From Ancylobacter novellus (GTDB taxonomy: Bacteria; Pseudomonadota; Alphaproteobacteria; Rhizobiales; Methylopilaceae), in contig QFPN01000004.1 in assembly GCA_003241695.1 (NCBI GenBank), positions 523,189 through 587,188 on the forward strand: DNA of 64,000 bases. The letters are read 5' to 3'. This document shows, piece by piece, positions 24,401 to 33,187 of the stretch (position 1 is the first letter of the stretch; each line of letters starts with the position of its first letter). Made by a program: the position numbers and the translations under genes. Below the pieces are notes generated by a model that had not been told where the DNA came from, did no database searches, and saw only the letters and a program-made list of their open reading frames with translations.

Positions 24401-25915
24401 TCACACGGCGCGCAGGAAGGTCTCGTAGACCGGGTTGCGGGTCTCGTCCTCGTAAGGATAGCCGAGGCTCGCAATCCGGCTCTCGAAGCGCGCCCGATCT
24501 TCGGGCGGCACCTCGAGCCCGACCAGCACGCGGCCATAGTCCGCGCCGTGGTTGCGGTAATGGAACAGCGTGATGCTCCAGTCGGTCCCCACGGCGTCGA
24601 GGAACCGCATGAGCGCGCCCGGACGCTCGGGAAACTCGCAGCGCAGCACGATCTCGTCGGGCAGAGCCGCCGGCCGGCCCCCGACCATGTAGCGGACATG
24701 AAGCTTCGCGGTCTCGTTGCCGCTGAGGTCGACGGCCCTGTAGCCGGCGCGCTCGATCGCGGCGATCAGAGCGGGCTTTTCGCGCGCGGCGTCGGCGATC
24801 TTCACGCCGACGAACACCTGCGCGGCGTCCGCGCCCGCGTAGCGGTAGTTGAACTCGCTGATCGTCCGGTCGCCGATCAGCTCGATGAAGCGCCGGTAGC
24901 TGCCGCGCGTCTCCGGGATGGTGACGGCGAGCAGCACCTCGCGCTCCTCGCCGACCTCGGCGCGTTCGGCGACGTGGCGCAAGCGGTCGAAGTTGATGTT
25001 CGCGCCGCTGTTGATCGCGATCAGCGCGCCTGCGCCCTTCCCGCCCCTCGCCGCATAGGCCTTGAGGCCTGCGAGCGACAGCGCGCCGGCCGGCTCCGAC
25101 AGGACGCGCGTCTCCTCGAAGATGTCCTTCACGGCCGCGCACATGGCGTCGGTGTCGGCGACCACGATCTCGTCGAGGAGATCGCGGCACAGCCGGAAGG
25201 TCTCCTCGCCCGCCTGCCGCACCGCCACGCCGTCCGCGAACAGACCGACGCGCGGCAGCACGACCCGCTCGCCGGCTTCGATCGCGGCCTTCATCGAGGC
25301 CGCGTCGGCGGGCTCGACGCCGACGACCTTCACATAGGGGCGCAGATATTTGACGTAGGAGGCGACGCCCGCGGCGAGGCCCCCGCCGCCGATCGGCACG
25401 AACACGGCCTCGATCGGATGGGGATGCTGCTGCAGGATCTCGACCGCGACGGTCCCCTGCCCCGCGATCACGTAAGGATCGTCGTAAGGGTGGACGAAGA
25501 CCAGCCCGCGGGTCTCCGCGAGCATGCGAGCGTGCGCATAGGCGTCGTCGAAGGCGTCGCCGTGCAGCACCACCTCCGCGCCGAGCCTGCGCACCGCGTC
25601 GATCTTGATCGGGGGCGTCGTGACCGGCATCACGATCACGGCCGTGATCCCGAGCCGCGCGGCCGAGAGCGCGACGCCTTGCGCGTGGTTGCCCGCGGAG
25701 GCGCAGATCGCGCCGGCGCGCCGCTCGTCGTCCGTCATCTGGGCCATGCGGTTGTAAGCGCCGCGGATCTTGAACGAGAAGATCGGCTGCAGGTCCTCCC
25801 GCTTCAGCAGCACGTCGCGGCCCAGCCGGGCGGAGAGCTTCGCCATCGGATCGAGCGGCGTCCAGGCCGCGACGTCATAGACGCGGGAGTCGAGGATCTC
25901 GCGCACGTAATCCAT
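24401..25915 (-). CDS. ilvA: Threonine ammonia-lyase, biosynthetic
   Basis: 504-residue PLP enzyme that deaminates threonine to 2-oxobutanoate, the first committed step of isoleucine synthesis. The PLP lysine is K49 in SFKIRGAYNRM, followed by SAGNHAQG (77-84) and GGGGLAAG near 180. The C-terminal region from about residue 325 holds two ACT-like regulatory repeats (GDRTISEFNYRY and CEFPERPGALMRFLDAVG), the architecture of the isoleucine-inhibited biosynthetic form rather than the short catabolic TdcB. It uses threonine made by ThrC, encoded at 5-6.4 kb. Confidence 0.95.
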   Translation of the reverse strand: MDYVREILDSRVYDVAAWTPLDPMAKLSARLGRDVLLKREDLQPIFSFKIRGAYNRMAQMTDDERRAGAICASAGNHAQGVALSAARLGITAVIVMPVTTPPIKIDAVRRLGAEVVLHGDAFDDAYAHARMLAETRGLVFVHPYDDPYVIAGQGTVAVEILQQHPHPIEAVFVPIGGGGLAAGVASYVKYLRPYVKVVGVEPADAASMKAAIEAGERVVLPRVGLFADGVAVRQAGEETFRLCRDLLDEIVVADTDAMCAAVKDIFEETRVLSEPAGALSLAGLKAYAARGGKGAGALIAINSGANINFDRLRHVAERAEVGEEREVLLAVTIPETRGSYRRFIELIGDRTISEFNYRYAGADAAQVFVGVKIADAAREKPALIAAIERAGYRAVDLSGNETAKLHVRYMVGGRPAALPDEIVLRCEFPERPGALMRFLDAVGTDWSITLFHYRNHGADYGRVLVGLEVPPEDRARFESRIASLGYPYEDETRNPVYETFLRAV

Positions 25916-26074
25916 GATCGGGCTCCGCTTCGACGCCGGCCGGGGAGGATGCGGCCGCAGGCGTAGCGGTTAGCCGCTCCGGGCGCCAAACAGAAGGGTC
26001 TTGCGCAAGAGAGCGGGAGCGACGTTGACGCGGCCGGGCCGCCACGCGATCTCTTGGCTGCAAGGAGACCCGCG

Positions 26075-27049
26075 ATGCACCAGACCGCAGCCGGCCGCGC
26101 CAGCTTCGGACACGCCCACAGCTTCCTCGGCGAGGATCACGCGAGGAACGAGCGGCGCACCGCGCTCGTGGTCGCGATCACCGCCGCCGCGATGGTCGTC
26201 GAGATCGTCGCCGGCTGGGCCTTCGGCTCGATGGCTCTGCTCGCAGACGGCTTTCATATGGCGACCCATGCCGGCGCGATCGGCGTCGCGGCGCTCGCCT
26301 ACCGCGTGGCGTCGCGGCGCGCCGCCGACCCGCGGCGCGCCATGGGGGCGGGCAAGGTCGGCGACCTCGCGGGCTTCGGCAACGCGGTCGTGCTTGGCGT
26401 CGTGGCCCTGCTGATCGGCTGGGAATCGATCGCCCGGCTCGCCTCGCCCCAGCCCGTCGCCTACGCCGAAGCCACCGTGGTCGCGGTCCTCGGCCTGCTG
26501 GTCAACATCGTCTGCGCCATGCTGCTCGGAGGCGGCCATCCGCACGCCCACGGGCATGCGGACGATCACGGTCACCAGCACGCACATGATCACGGGCAGG
26601 CCCATGGCCATGACGACCACAATCTCCGCGGCGCCTATCTCCATGTCCTTGCCGACGCGCTGACGTCGGTCGTCGCGATCGTCGGCCTCGCGGCCGGCTG
26701 GCTACTCGGCTGGCGGTGGATGGACCCGGCTGTCGGCGCGCTCGGCGCCGTCATGATCGCGTCGTGGTCGGTCTCGCTCGCGCGCCAGACCGGCCGCACG
26801 CTGGTCGATTCGCCCGTCGACGAAGCGCTTGAAGGCGAGATCCGCCGTCGGCTCGAGACCGGCGACGTCGCGGTTACGGATCTTCACGTCTGGCGCGTCG
26901 GCCCCGGCCATCTGGCCGCGATCGTGTCGCTCGTAACGCACGATCCGCAGGAGCCTGCGGCCTACAAGGCGAAGCTTTCGGACCTCGACGGCCTGAGCCA
27001 CGTCACCGTGGAGGTCAATCGCTGCCCGGACGCCGCCTGCGCGGCGTGA
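26075..27049 (+). CDS. dmeF: CDF-family divalent metal exporter, DmeF-like
   Basis: 324-residue cation diffusion facilitator with six predicted helices; the family site ADGFHM lies in helix 2 and HVLADALTS in helix 5. Between helices 4 and 5 is a long histidine/aspartate-rich loop (about residues 160-190, with repeated HGH and HAH words) that would buffer metal at the cytoplasmic face. The opening SFGHAHSFLGEDHARNERRT is typical of DmeF exporters for cobalt and nickel. The ATG at 26075 is preferred because AAGGAGA sits seven bases before it. No DmeR-type repressor is adjacent, so regulation must differ from rhizobial dmeRF operons. Confidence 0.88.
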   Translation: MHQTAAGRASFGHAHSFLGEDHARNERRTALVVAITAAAMVVEIVAGWAFGSMALLADGFHMATHAGAIGVAALAYRVASRRAADPRRAMGAGKVGDLAGFGNAVVLGVVALLIGWESIARLASPQPVAYAEATVVAVLGLLVNIVCAMLLGGGHPHAHGHADDHGHQHAHDHGQAHGHDDHNLRGAYLHVLADALTSVVAIVGLAAGWLLGWRWMDPAVGALGAVMIASWSVSLARQTGRTLVDSPVDEALEGEIRRRLETGDVAVTDLHVWRVGPGHLAAIVSLVTHDPQEPAAYKAKLSDLDGLSHVTVEVNRCPDAACAA

Positions 27050-27064
27050 GGCGCGCCGTTCGCC

Positions 27065-28435
27065 TCAATAGGCCATGTCGGCGAAGACCGGGTCGACCGA
27101 ACCGCCCCACGGCCCGTCGAAACGCGCCAGCAGATCCTCGGCCAGCGTCCGCTCGTCCTCGACCACCCGCAGCAGCGGCTTCAGGTGGATGGTCTCGTCC
27201 TCGCCGAGCCAGTTGAGCCGCTTGCGCCGCTTCAGCCCCGCGGAGGCGAACGCGAGCGCGTCCTTCGCGACGTCGAGCACGCTCCGCCCGGCGACCGTCG
27301 CGCGCAGGCCTTCGCGCGGAACGGCGTCGCGAAGCGCCTGCCGCTGCTCGGCCGTCCAGCCCTTCACCAGTTCCCAGGCGGCGTCGAGGCTCTCGGCGTC
27401 GTAGTAGATCCCGCCCCAGAAAGACGGCAGCGCGCAGATGCGGTTGGTCGGACCGCCGTCCGCGCCGCGCATCTCGAGGAAACGCTTGAGGCGAACCTCG
27501 GGGAAAATCGTCGAGAGATGGTTGGCCCAGTCCGACATCGTCGGCAATTCGCCCGGAAGCTGCTCCAGCCTTCCGGCCATGAGGTCGCGGAAGGATGCGC
27601 CGGCGACGTCGTGATAGGTCTCGCCGCGCTTCACGAAATACATCGGCACGTCGAGCGCGTAATCGACATATTGCTCGAAGCCAAAACCGTCCTCGAAGGC
27701 GAAGGGCAGCATGCCGGCGCGGTCGTTGTCGGTGTCGCGCCAGATCTCCGAACGCGCCGAGAGAAAGCCGTTGGGCCGCCCCTCGGTGAAGGGCGAGTTG
27801 GCGAACAGCGCGGTGGCGATCGGCTGCAGCGCGAGGCCGACGCGCATCTTCGTCACCATGTCGGCTTCGGACGAGAAGTCGAGGTTCGCCTGCACCGTGC
27901 AGGTCCGGTACATCATGTCGAGGCCGCGCGTGCCGACCTTCGGCATATAGCGCGTCATGATCCCATAGCGGCCCTTGGGCATGACGGGCGTCTCGGCCAG
28001 CGTCCACTTGGGGCTCATGCCGAGACCGAGGAAGCCGATCCCGAGCGGCTCGGCGATCTCCCGCACCTGGGCGAGATGGGCGTGGAGTTCCGAACAGGTC
28101 TGGTGGACGTTGTCGAGCGGCGCGCCCGAAAGCTCGAACTGGCCGCCCGGCTCGAGGCTGATCGCGCCGCCGCCGGTGACGTCGTAGAGGCCGATGATCT
28201 TGCCGGCGTCGAGGATCGGCTCCCAGCCAAGCAGCGCCTGCATGCCTTCAAGCAGCGCGCGGATGCCGTCCGGCCCCTCATAGGCGACCGGCGACAGGTC
28301 GGCGCGGCGGAACGGAAACTTCTCGTGCTCCGTGCCGATCTTGAACTCGGACGCCGGCCTGCAGCCGGCCTCGATCCACGCGACGAGGTCGTCCCGCGAG
28401 GTCAGCGCGGTCGTGTCGGTCTGGTCGCGGGCCAT
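27065..28435 (-). CDS. gshA: Glutamate-cysteine ligase (alphaproteobacterial/plant type)
   Basis: 456-residue ATP-dependent ligase making gamma-glutamylcysteine, the first step in glutathione synthesis. Family signatures are FKIGTEHEKFPFR (near residue 31), GGAISLEPGGQFELSGAPL, MPKGRYGIMTRYMPKVG and MYRTCTVQANLDFSSEADM. Length and motifs match the form shared by alphaproteobacteria and plants, distinct from the E. coli enzyme. It lies downstream of the L,D-transpeptidase genes and rsmE, and converges with dmeF. Confidence 0.94.
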   Translation of the reverse strand: MARDQTDTTALTSRDDLVAWIEAGCRPASEFKIGTEHEKFPFRRADLSPVAYEGPDGIRALLEGMQALLGWEPILDAGKIIGLYDVTGGGAISLEPGGQFELSGAPLDNVHQTCSELHAHLAQVREIAEPLGIGFLGLGMSPKWTLAETPVMPKGRYGIMTRYMPKVGTRGLDMMYRTCTVQANLDFSSEADMVTKMRVGLALQPIATALFANSPFTEGRPNGFLSARSEIWRDTDNDRAGMLPFAFEDGFGFEQYVDYALDVPMYFVKRGETYHDVAGASFRDLMAGRLEQLPGELPTMSDWANHLSTIFPEVRLKRFLEMRGADGGPTNRICALPSFWGGIYYDAESLDAAWELVKGWTAEQRQALRDAVPREGLRATVAGRSVLDVAKDALAFASAGLKRRKRLNWLGEDETIHLKPLLRVVEDERTLAEDLLARFDGPWGGSVDPVFADMAY

Positions 28436-28510
28436 GCGGGGAGGATCTCGAGGCGGAAGGTCGCGCCGTCAGTTAGGCGGTCGGGAGCCGGCCGTAAAGG
28501 GATAAGGCCG

Positions 28511-28545
28511 TCTCCCCTCCCCTTGCGGGAAAGGGGAAGAGAAAG
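28511..28545. repeat. Short C-rich palindrome, partial family A element
   Basis: CTCCCCTCCCCTTGCGGGAAAGGGGAAG forms an imperfect hairpin between gshA and the L,D-transpeptidase gene. It is the same kind of sequence as one arm of the family-A inverted repeats. Confidence 0.5.
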
Positions 28546-28559
28546 CCGCGCCTTCGCCC

Positions 28560-29240
28560 TCAGGCCTTGATGATGACCGTCGCGCCGACGTCGGCGCGGT
28601 CGTAGAGGTCGATCACGTCGTGGTTGAACATCCGCACGCAGCCCGACGACATCGCGAGACCGATCGACTTCGGATAGTTGGTGCCGTGGATGCGGTAAGA
28701 GGAGTCGCGCCCGCCCTGGAACAGATACATGGCGCGCGCGCCGAGCGGGTTCTTCAGCCCGCCGGGCATGCCGCCCGCCCAGGGGCCGTTGGTTTTCGGA
28801 TCGCGCTTGATCATCGAGGCGGTCGGCGTCCAGCGCGGCCATTTGGCCTTGTGGGCGATCTTCGCCCGGCCGCTCCACTCCATGCCCTCGCGGCCGACGC
28901 CGATGCCGTAGCGGATCGCCGTCCCGCCCTTCTCGACCAGATAGAGCCGGCGCTGCGAGGTCTCGACCACGATCGTGCCGGGCTTTTCGCCGGTCGGATC
29001 GGTCACCCGGCGGCGCAGCACCGACGAGTCGACGGCGGTGTAATCCATCGCAGGCAGCGGATGCTCCTCGTCGGCCTGCGCGCCGTAGATCTTCGAATAG
29101 CTGAAGCCGGAATCGCCGAACTCGTCGAACATGCCCGAGCGCATGCCCGAACAGGCGGCGAGGCCGAGCGGCATGGCGGCGACGAAGGCGCGTCGGGACA
29201 ACCGGAGCGCGGCCGGGGCGGAAAGGGCGTCGTCGGTCAT
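28560..29240 (-). CDS. L,D-transpeptidase (YkuD domain), Tat-type lipoprotein
   Basis: 226-residue envelope protein. The N-terminus LSRRAFVAAMPLGLAAC combines a twin-arginine motif with a lipobox ending at C30, so it is probably exported by Tat and lipidated. The YkuD domain covers about residues 85-226, with catalytic H185 (YRIHGTNYP) and nucleophile C201 (SSGCVRM). It would make 3-3 cross-links in peptidoglycan or attach proteins to it. ATG 29240 is chosen because it begins the signal directly; ATG 29270 is possible. It lies 141 bases after a second, related transpeptidase gene. Confidence 0.88.
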   Translation of the reverse strand: MTDDALSAPAALRLSRRAFVAAMPLGLAACSGMRSGMFDEFGDSGFSYSKIYGAQADEEHPLPAMDYTAVDSSVLRRRVTDPTGEKPGTIVVETSQRRLYLVEKGGTAIRYGIGVGREGMEWSGRAKIAHKAKWPRWTPTASMIKRDPKTNGPWAGGMPGGLKNPLGARAMYLFQGGRDSSYRIHGTNYPKSIGLAMSSGCVRMFNHDVIDLYDRADVGATVIIKA

Positions 29241-29381
29241 GGGCGTGGCGTCATCATCTGCAGGGGTCATAAAAACGGAAGGCCGGGCCGCCCTGAGGCG
29301 ACCCGGCCATCGCACGCCGACGCGCCGAAGGCGCCCGGCGATGGATCCGCTCTCCCCCGAGGCGGACCCGAACCTCGTCGA

Positions 29382-30107
29382 TCACGAACGGACCACGACT
29401 TTCGTGCCGAGCGGCACGCGTTCGTAAAGGTCGATCACGTCCTGATTCATCATGCGGATGCAGCCCGACGAGACGGCCTTGCCGATCGAATAGGGCTCGA
29501 TCGTCCCGTGGATGCGATACAGCGTGTCCTTGTCGCCCTGCCAGAGCGTCAGCGAGCGCGCGCCGAGCGGGTTGCCGGGGCCGCCGGGCATGCCGTCGGC
29601 GTAAGGGCGGGCGTGCGGATCGCGCGCGACCATCTCCGCCGGCGGATGCCAGTCGGGCCATTCGAGCTTGCGGCGGACATAGGCCTCGCCGGACCAGGCG
29701 AAGCCTTCGCGGCCGACGCCGACGCCGTAGCGGATCGCCGTGCCGTCGTTCTGCACGAGATAGAGGTGACGCTCGCGCGGATCGATGACGATGGTGCCGG
29801 GCGCCTCGCCGGTCGTGTTCGGCACGGTCTGCTTCAGGAAGCGCGGGTCGACCTTGTCGAGGTTCACCGCCTTGACCGGATAAGGCTCGCTCGCCGAAAT
29901 GCCGTCGCCGTAGCGGCTCGAGCTGTCTAGGTCGCCGACGATCGGGCCGGCGATCACCGGCGGAACCGGCGCGGGCGCGAAAGCGTGGGCGGGCGCCTGC
30001 ACGGCCGCTTGGCTCGGCGGCAGCGGACGGGACGTCACGCAGGCGGCGAGCGCGAGCGGAAGCGTCGCGATAAGGGCGATCCGTCCCAGAACTCTCAGAT
30101 GCGGCAT
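29382..30107 (-). CDS. L,D-transpeptidase (YkuD domain), lipoprotein
   Basis: 241-residue envelope protein with a Sec lipoprotein signal (lipobox LALAAC, Cys23) and a proline/alanine-rich linker (about 28-58) that could span toward peptidoglycan. The YkuD domain covers about residues 100-241, with catalytic H200 (YRIHGTIEP) and nucleophile C216 (SSGCIRM). It is clearly paralogous to the neighbouring transpeptidase: both share RYG(V/I)GVGREG, the GGMPGG-type segment, NPLGAR and the catalytic block. ATG 30107 is preferred; ATG 30143 is an alternative. Confidence 0.9.
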   Translation of the reverse strand: MPHLRVLGRIALIATLPLALAACVTSRPLPPSQAAVQAPAHAFAPAPVPPVIAGPIVGDLDSSSRYGDGISASEPYPVKAVNLDKVDPRFLKQTVPNTTGEAPGTIVIDPRERHLYLVQNDGTAIRYGVGVGREGFAWSGEAYVRRKLEWPDWHPPAEMVARDPHARPYADGMPGGPGNPLGARSLTLWQGDKDTLYRIHGTIEPYSIGKAVSSGCIRMMNQDVIDLYERVPLGTKVVVRS

Positions 30108-30360
30108 GCGATCACGAAGACGAAAAGATGACGCTGTCGACATGGAACGAATTCGCGCTACTCGTGTGAGGCGCTCGCCGCATCGGCTGCGATCACGCCC
30201 AAGCCCCAAGGATATACGCCGGTCCGCGCGGAGCCGGCACGCCAAGTTGCCGACGCCGCCGCGATCCTGCCGCGGTGCGGCATTTGAGCAACGCAGGCGT
30301 CGGCCGCCGGGAATCCGGGATCGCCCAAGACACTCTATGGATGACGTGGTTAACGAAGGG

Positions 30361-31110
30361 TCAATGTCCGGCGCGCCAGTCCCCGGCGACGGCCTGCACC
30401 ACGGCGAGGGCCGCGACCGCCGCGGTGTCCGCGCGCAGGATTCGCGGCCCAAGCCCGATCCGCACGATCGAGGGCGTCGCGAGCAGCGCCTTGCGCTCGG
30501 CCGGGTCGAAGCCGCCCTCGGGACCGATCAGCACGGCGATCGGGCGTCCGGCCAGCGCCATCAGAGGCTGCGTCGGCCCTTCGCCGGCCGCCTCCTCGTC
30601 GCAGAAGACGAGCGCCTCGCCCTCCGGCCAGCCCGCCAGGACCGCGTCGAGCGCGGCGGGCACGTCGATCTCGGGCAGCGAAAGGACGCCGCACTGCTCC
30701 GCGGCCTCGACCGCGTTGGCGCGCATGCGCTCGAGATTGAGGCGCGCGACCTGGGTGCGTCGGGTGATGACGGGCGAGAGGCGCGAGACGCCCATCTCGA
30801 CCGCCTTCTGCGCCATGTAGTCGAGCCGGGCGTGCTTCAGCGGCGCGAACAGGAAGCGCAGCCGCCCCGGCGCGGTCTGGGGCCGGGTCCGCTCCTGCGC
30901 CTCGGCCCGGACGCGCTTCTTCGCGACCTCTACGAGCCGGGCGGCCCATTCGCCGTCCCGCCCGTTGAAGACGAGAAGCCCATCGCCCTCCCCCATGCGC
31001 ATGACGTTGCGCAGGTAGTTCGCCTGACCGTCCTCGAACGCGATCTCGGCGCCCTCGGCGAGCGGCGCGTCGACGAACAGGCGGACGGAGGAGAAATCGT
31101 AAGCGGCCAT
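30361..31110 (-). CDS. rsmE: 16S rRNA (uracil-1498-N3)-methyltransferase
   Basis: 249-residue SPOUT-class methyltransferase that modifies U1498 of 16S rRNA using S-adenosylmethionine. An N-terminal PUA-like domain (about 1-70) is followed by the trefoil-knot domain, with FAPLKHARLDYMAQKAVEMGV, SPVITRRTQV and the SAM-binding LIGPEGGFDPAE (about 194-205), then RIGLGPRILRADTA. Length is normal. It is divergent from ubiA, 96 bases away. Confidence 0.95.
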   Translation of the reverse strand: MAAYDFSSVRLFVDAPLAEGAEIAFEDGQANYLRNVMRMGEGDGLLVFNGRDGEWAARLVEVAKKRVRAEAQERTRPQTAPGRLRFLFAPLKHARLDYMAQKAVEMGVSRLSPVITRRTQVARLNLERMRANAVEAAEQCGVLSLPEIDVPAALDAVLAGWPEGEALVFCDEEAAGEGPTQPLMALAGRPIAVLIGPEGGFDPAERKALLATPSIVRIGLGPRILRADTAAVAALAVVQAVAGDWRAGH

Positions 31111-31206
31111 GACCAACGCTCTACGCCGGATGCGGGCCTCGCCGTCAAGGCGGCGGCGTCCTCGGCGCTTGACCGCGGGCGCGCGATGGCGTCGCCTGCG
31201 GCGATC

Positions 31207-32145
31207 ATGACCGCCCAATCCTCCCCCGGCGCCGTCGCCGACGCGCTTCCCTCGAACTGGGTCGACCGCCGCGCGCCCGCGGCGTGGCGGCCCTATCTCC
31301 GCCTCGCGCGCGCCGACCGACCGATCGGGGCGTGGCTGCTGTTCTGGCCCTGCGCCTGGTCCTCGGCGCTCGCCGCGGTCGCATCGGTCGAGGCGTTTCC
31401 GAACCCCGTCCATCTCGCGCTGTTCGCCGTCGGGGCCGTGGCGATGCGCGGCGCGGGCTGCGCCTACAACGACCTCGTCGACCGCGACATCGACGCCAAG
31501 GTCGCGCGCACACGGTCGCGGCCGCTGCCGTCGGGCCAGATCACGCCGAAGCAGGCGGCGATCTTCCTCGCGGCGCTGCTGCTCGTCGGGCTCGCGGTGC
31601 TGCTGTCGCTGCCGCCCTTCGCGATCCTTGTCGGCCTCGGCTCGATCCTGCCGGTCGCGCTCTATCCGTTCATGAAGCGCATCACCTGGTGGCCGCAGGC
31701 GATGCTCGGCGTCTGCTTCGGCTGGGGCGCGCTGATGGGCTGGGCCGCGACTTTCCACGCGCTCGCCGCCGCCCCGCTCGCGCTGCTCGCCGCGGCGTTC
31801 CTGTGGATCATCGGCTACGACACGATCTACGCGCATCAGGACAAGGAGGACGACGCCCTCGTCGGCGTCGGCTCGACCGCGCTGCTGTTCGGGGCGCGCA
31901 CGCGGCCGATCCTCGCGGGCCTTTATGCGGGAGCCGTCGCCCTGCTCGCGCTCGCGGCTCTGCTCGCGGGCGGCGGCGTCCTCGCCTTTCTGGGCGTCGC
32001 GGCCTTCGCGGCCCACTGCGCATGGCAGACCGTAAGGCTCGACATCGACGACCCGACGCTCTGCCTGAAACTGTTCAAGTCAAACCGCGAGGCCGGGGCG
32101 CTCGTCTTCCTCGGCTTCGCCGCCGACGCCCTGCTGCGCCTCTGA
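31207..32145 (+). CDS. ubiA: 4-hydroxybenzoate octaprenyltransferase
   Basis: 312-residue polytopic membrane prenyltransferase that attaches the polyprenyl chain to 4-hydroxybenzoate in ubiquinone synthesis. The first Asp-rich motif is NDLVDRDIDAKVARTRSRPL, beginning at N88; the second is YDTIYAHQDKEDD near residue 205. RPIGAWLLFWPCAWS near the N-terminus is characteristic of UbiA. Ubiquinone would feed the respiratory chain that ends in the aa3 oxidase encoded at 9-14 kb. The start could also be the in-frame ATG at 31186; neither has a strong ribosome-binding site. Confidence 0.94.
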   Translation: MTAQSSPGAVADALPSNWVDRRAPAAWRPYLRLARADRPIGAWLLFWPCAWSSALAAVASVEAFPNPVHLALFAVGAVAMRGAGCAYNDLVDRDIDAKVARTRSRPLPSGQITPKQAAIFLAALLLVGLAVLLSLPPFAILVGLGSILPVALYPFMKRITWWPQAMLGVCFGWGALMGWAATFHALAAAPLALLAAAFLWIIGYDTIYAHQDKEDDALVGVGSTALLFGARTRPILAGLYAGAVALLALAALLAGGGVLAFLGVAAFAAHCAWQTVRLDIDDPTLCLKLFKSNREAGALVFLGFAADALLRL

Positions 32146-32153
32146 GGCCGACC

Positions 32154-32291
32154 ATGACCGAGAACCGCCCCGTGAAGGACCCGCTGAGCCCCTCGCACCG
32201 GCGCTTCGTGCTGTCGCAGGCTGGCCTGCGGCTCTGGCTGATGGCGGCGGTCGTGGTCGCGCTCGGCGTGTGGCTGTTCGTCGAGTTCTGA
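32154..32291 (+). CDS. Small single-helix membrane protein of unknown function
   Basis: 45-residue protein starting eight bases after the ubiA stop codon, with GAGG about seven bases before the ATG. A basic N-terminus (SHRRFVLSQAGLRL) precedes one membrane helix (about residues 28-43) that runs almost to the end. Short length and high hydrophobicity make database assignment impossible by eye. Position suggests co-expression with ubiA. Confidence 0.55.
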   Translation: MTENRPVKDPLSPSHRRFVLSQAGLRLWLMAAVVVALGVWLFVEF

Positions 32292-32303
32292 ACCGACGCC
32301 TCG

Positions 32304-32888
32304 TCAGTTCCGGGCGATGATCTCGCGTTCGTCGCGATGCACCGGCGTCTCAGCCGTAAGGCGACCCGTCCGGCGCTTGGCCTGGAAGCGGGTCCGGCGG
32401 CCCTTCAAGAAACCCTTGCCGCGGCGCGGCCGGGGGCGGCCGACCTCGAGCGCGCCGATGCGCGCCGTGGGCGTCCGACGAACGCCGTCGAGCTCCTCGA
32501 TCAGCAGCGGCAGCGCGAGCGCCTTCGCCCAGGAGCGCCATTCGGCGAGCCCGTCGCCGTCATGCGGCTCGACCGCAAGCGGCACGTCGAGCGCCCGGTC
32601 GCGATGGGCGAGCACCACCTCGACGCGATCGGCCTCGGGCCTGTCGCCGGGGGCGAGCCGCATCGCGACGCCCGTGAAGGTCGAAATCGGCACCGCGATG
32701 CGCATCGACATGCTCCCGATCGTTCTGTCCACCACCACGCGCGCGCTTGTCAGCGTCACGCGCCGCTCGCCGTCGTCCGCGCCGGCGTCGGGCGCCGTGA
32801 AGCGGACGGGAAGAGCTTGGGGGTCGAGCCGGCAAGCCGACCCCGTTCCGGCGCACGACTGCGCGCCGGTTTCGGTCTGACGTCTCAC
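32304..32888 (-). CDS. DUF6101-like conserved protein
   Basis: 194-residue cytoplasmic protein. The N-terminus (DPQALPVRFTAPDAG) and the central DRTIGSMSMRIAVPISTFTGVAMR resemble DUF6101 proteins of Hyphomicrobiales, in which this central segment is the most conserved. The C-terminal quarter is strongly basic (RPRPRRGKGFLKGRRTRFQ), which suggests nucleic-acid or membrane contact. No catalytic motif is visible. It converges with the ubiA operon, 12 bases away. Confidence 0.65.
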   Translation of the reverse strand: MRRQTETGAQSCAGTGSACRLDPQALPVRFTAPDAGADDGERRVTLTSARVVVDRTIGSMSMRIAVPISTFTGVAMRLAPGDRPEADRVEVVLAHRDRALDVPLAVEPHDGDGLAEWRSWAKALALPLLIEELDGVRRTPTARIGALEVGRPRPRRGKGFLKGRRTRFQAKRRTGRLTAETPVHRDEREIIARN

Positions 32889-33187
32889 TGTCCAGTCTCC
32901 CTGAAGGCCCGGTTTCTTTCGGGCTCTTCGCTTGTCTTCACGACCATGACTGGTCAGCCGCCGCCATCGGCTTAACGGGACTGGTGAATCCTTCCCTATT
33001 CAGGGGTCTGGACTGCCCGATCTCGGCTCATGCTGAAGACGAGCTTTACGCGGTCGGTAAGAATGCGACGAACCGCTGCGCTTGCGCCCGGGCGCGCATC
33101 CCGACACTTATTGGGACAGGCGCGCCGCATCGCGGGAGCGTCGCGCCGAACCTTTCTCCGCCGCTCTCCCGAACACATAGAGTTGCC
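32889..33187. other. Divergent intergenic region DUF6101 gene / cysQ-like gene
   Basis: About 300 bases without a supported gene. Although the reading frame of the CysQ-like protein stays open across it, the encoded residues do not resemble the family. Small local inverted words occur (CTGTCCAG/CTGGAC, GACTGGT/ACCATGAC), but no confident promoter, terminator or RNA gene was seen. Confidence 0.5.

Noticed and set aside
27015..28007. 330-codon minus-strand frame overlapping gshA
   Set aside because: It is another frame of the same strand as gshA, with no family similarity; the gshA frame holds all signature motifs.
32984..33187. N-terminal extension of the CysQ-like protein from ATG 32984
   Set aside because: The extra 68 residues contain no family similarity, are rich in unusual Cys/Arg codons, and occupy the promoter side of the gene; a TTG start at 33188 fits the family.
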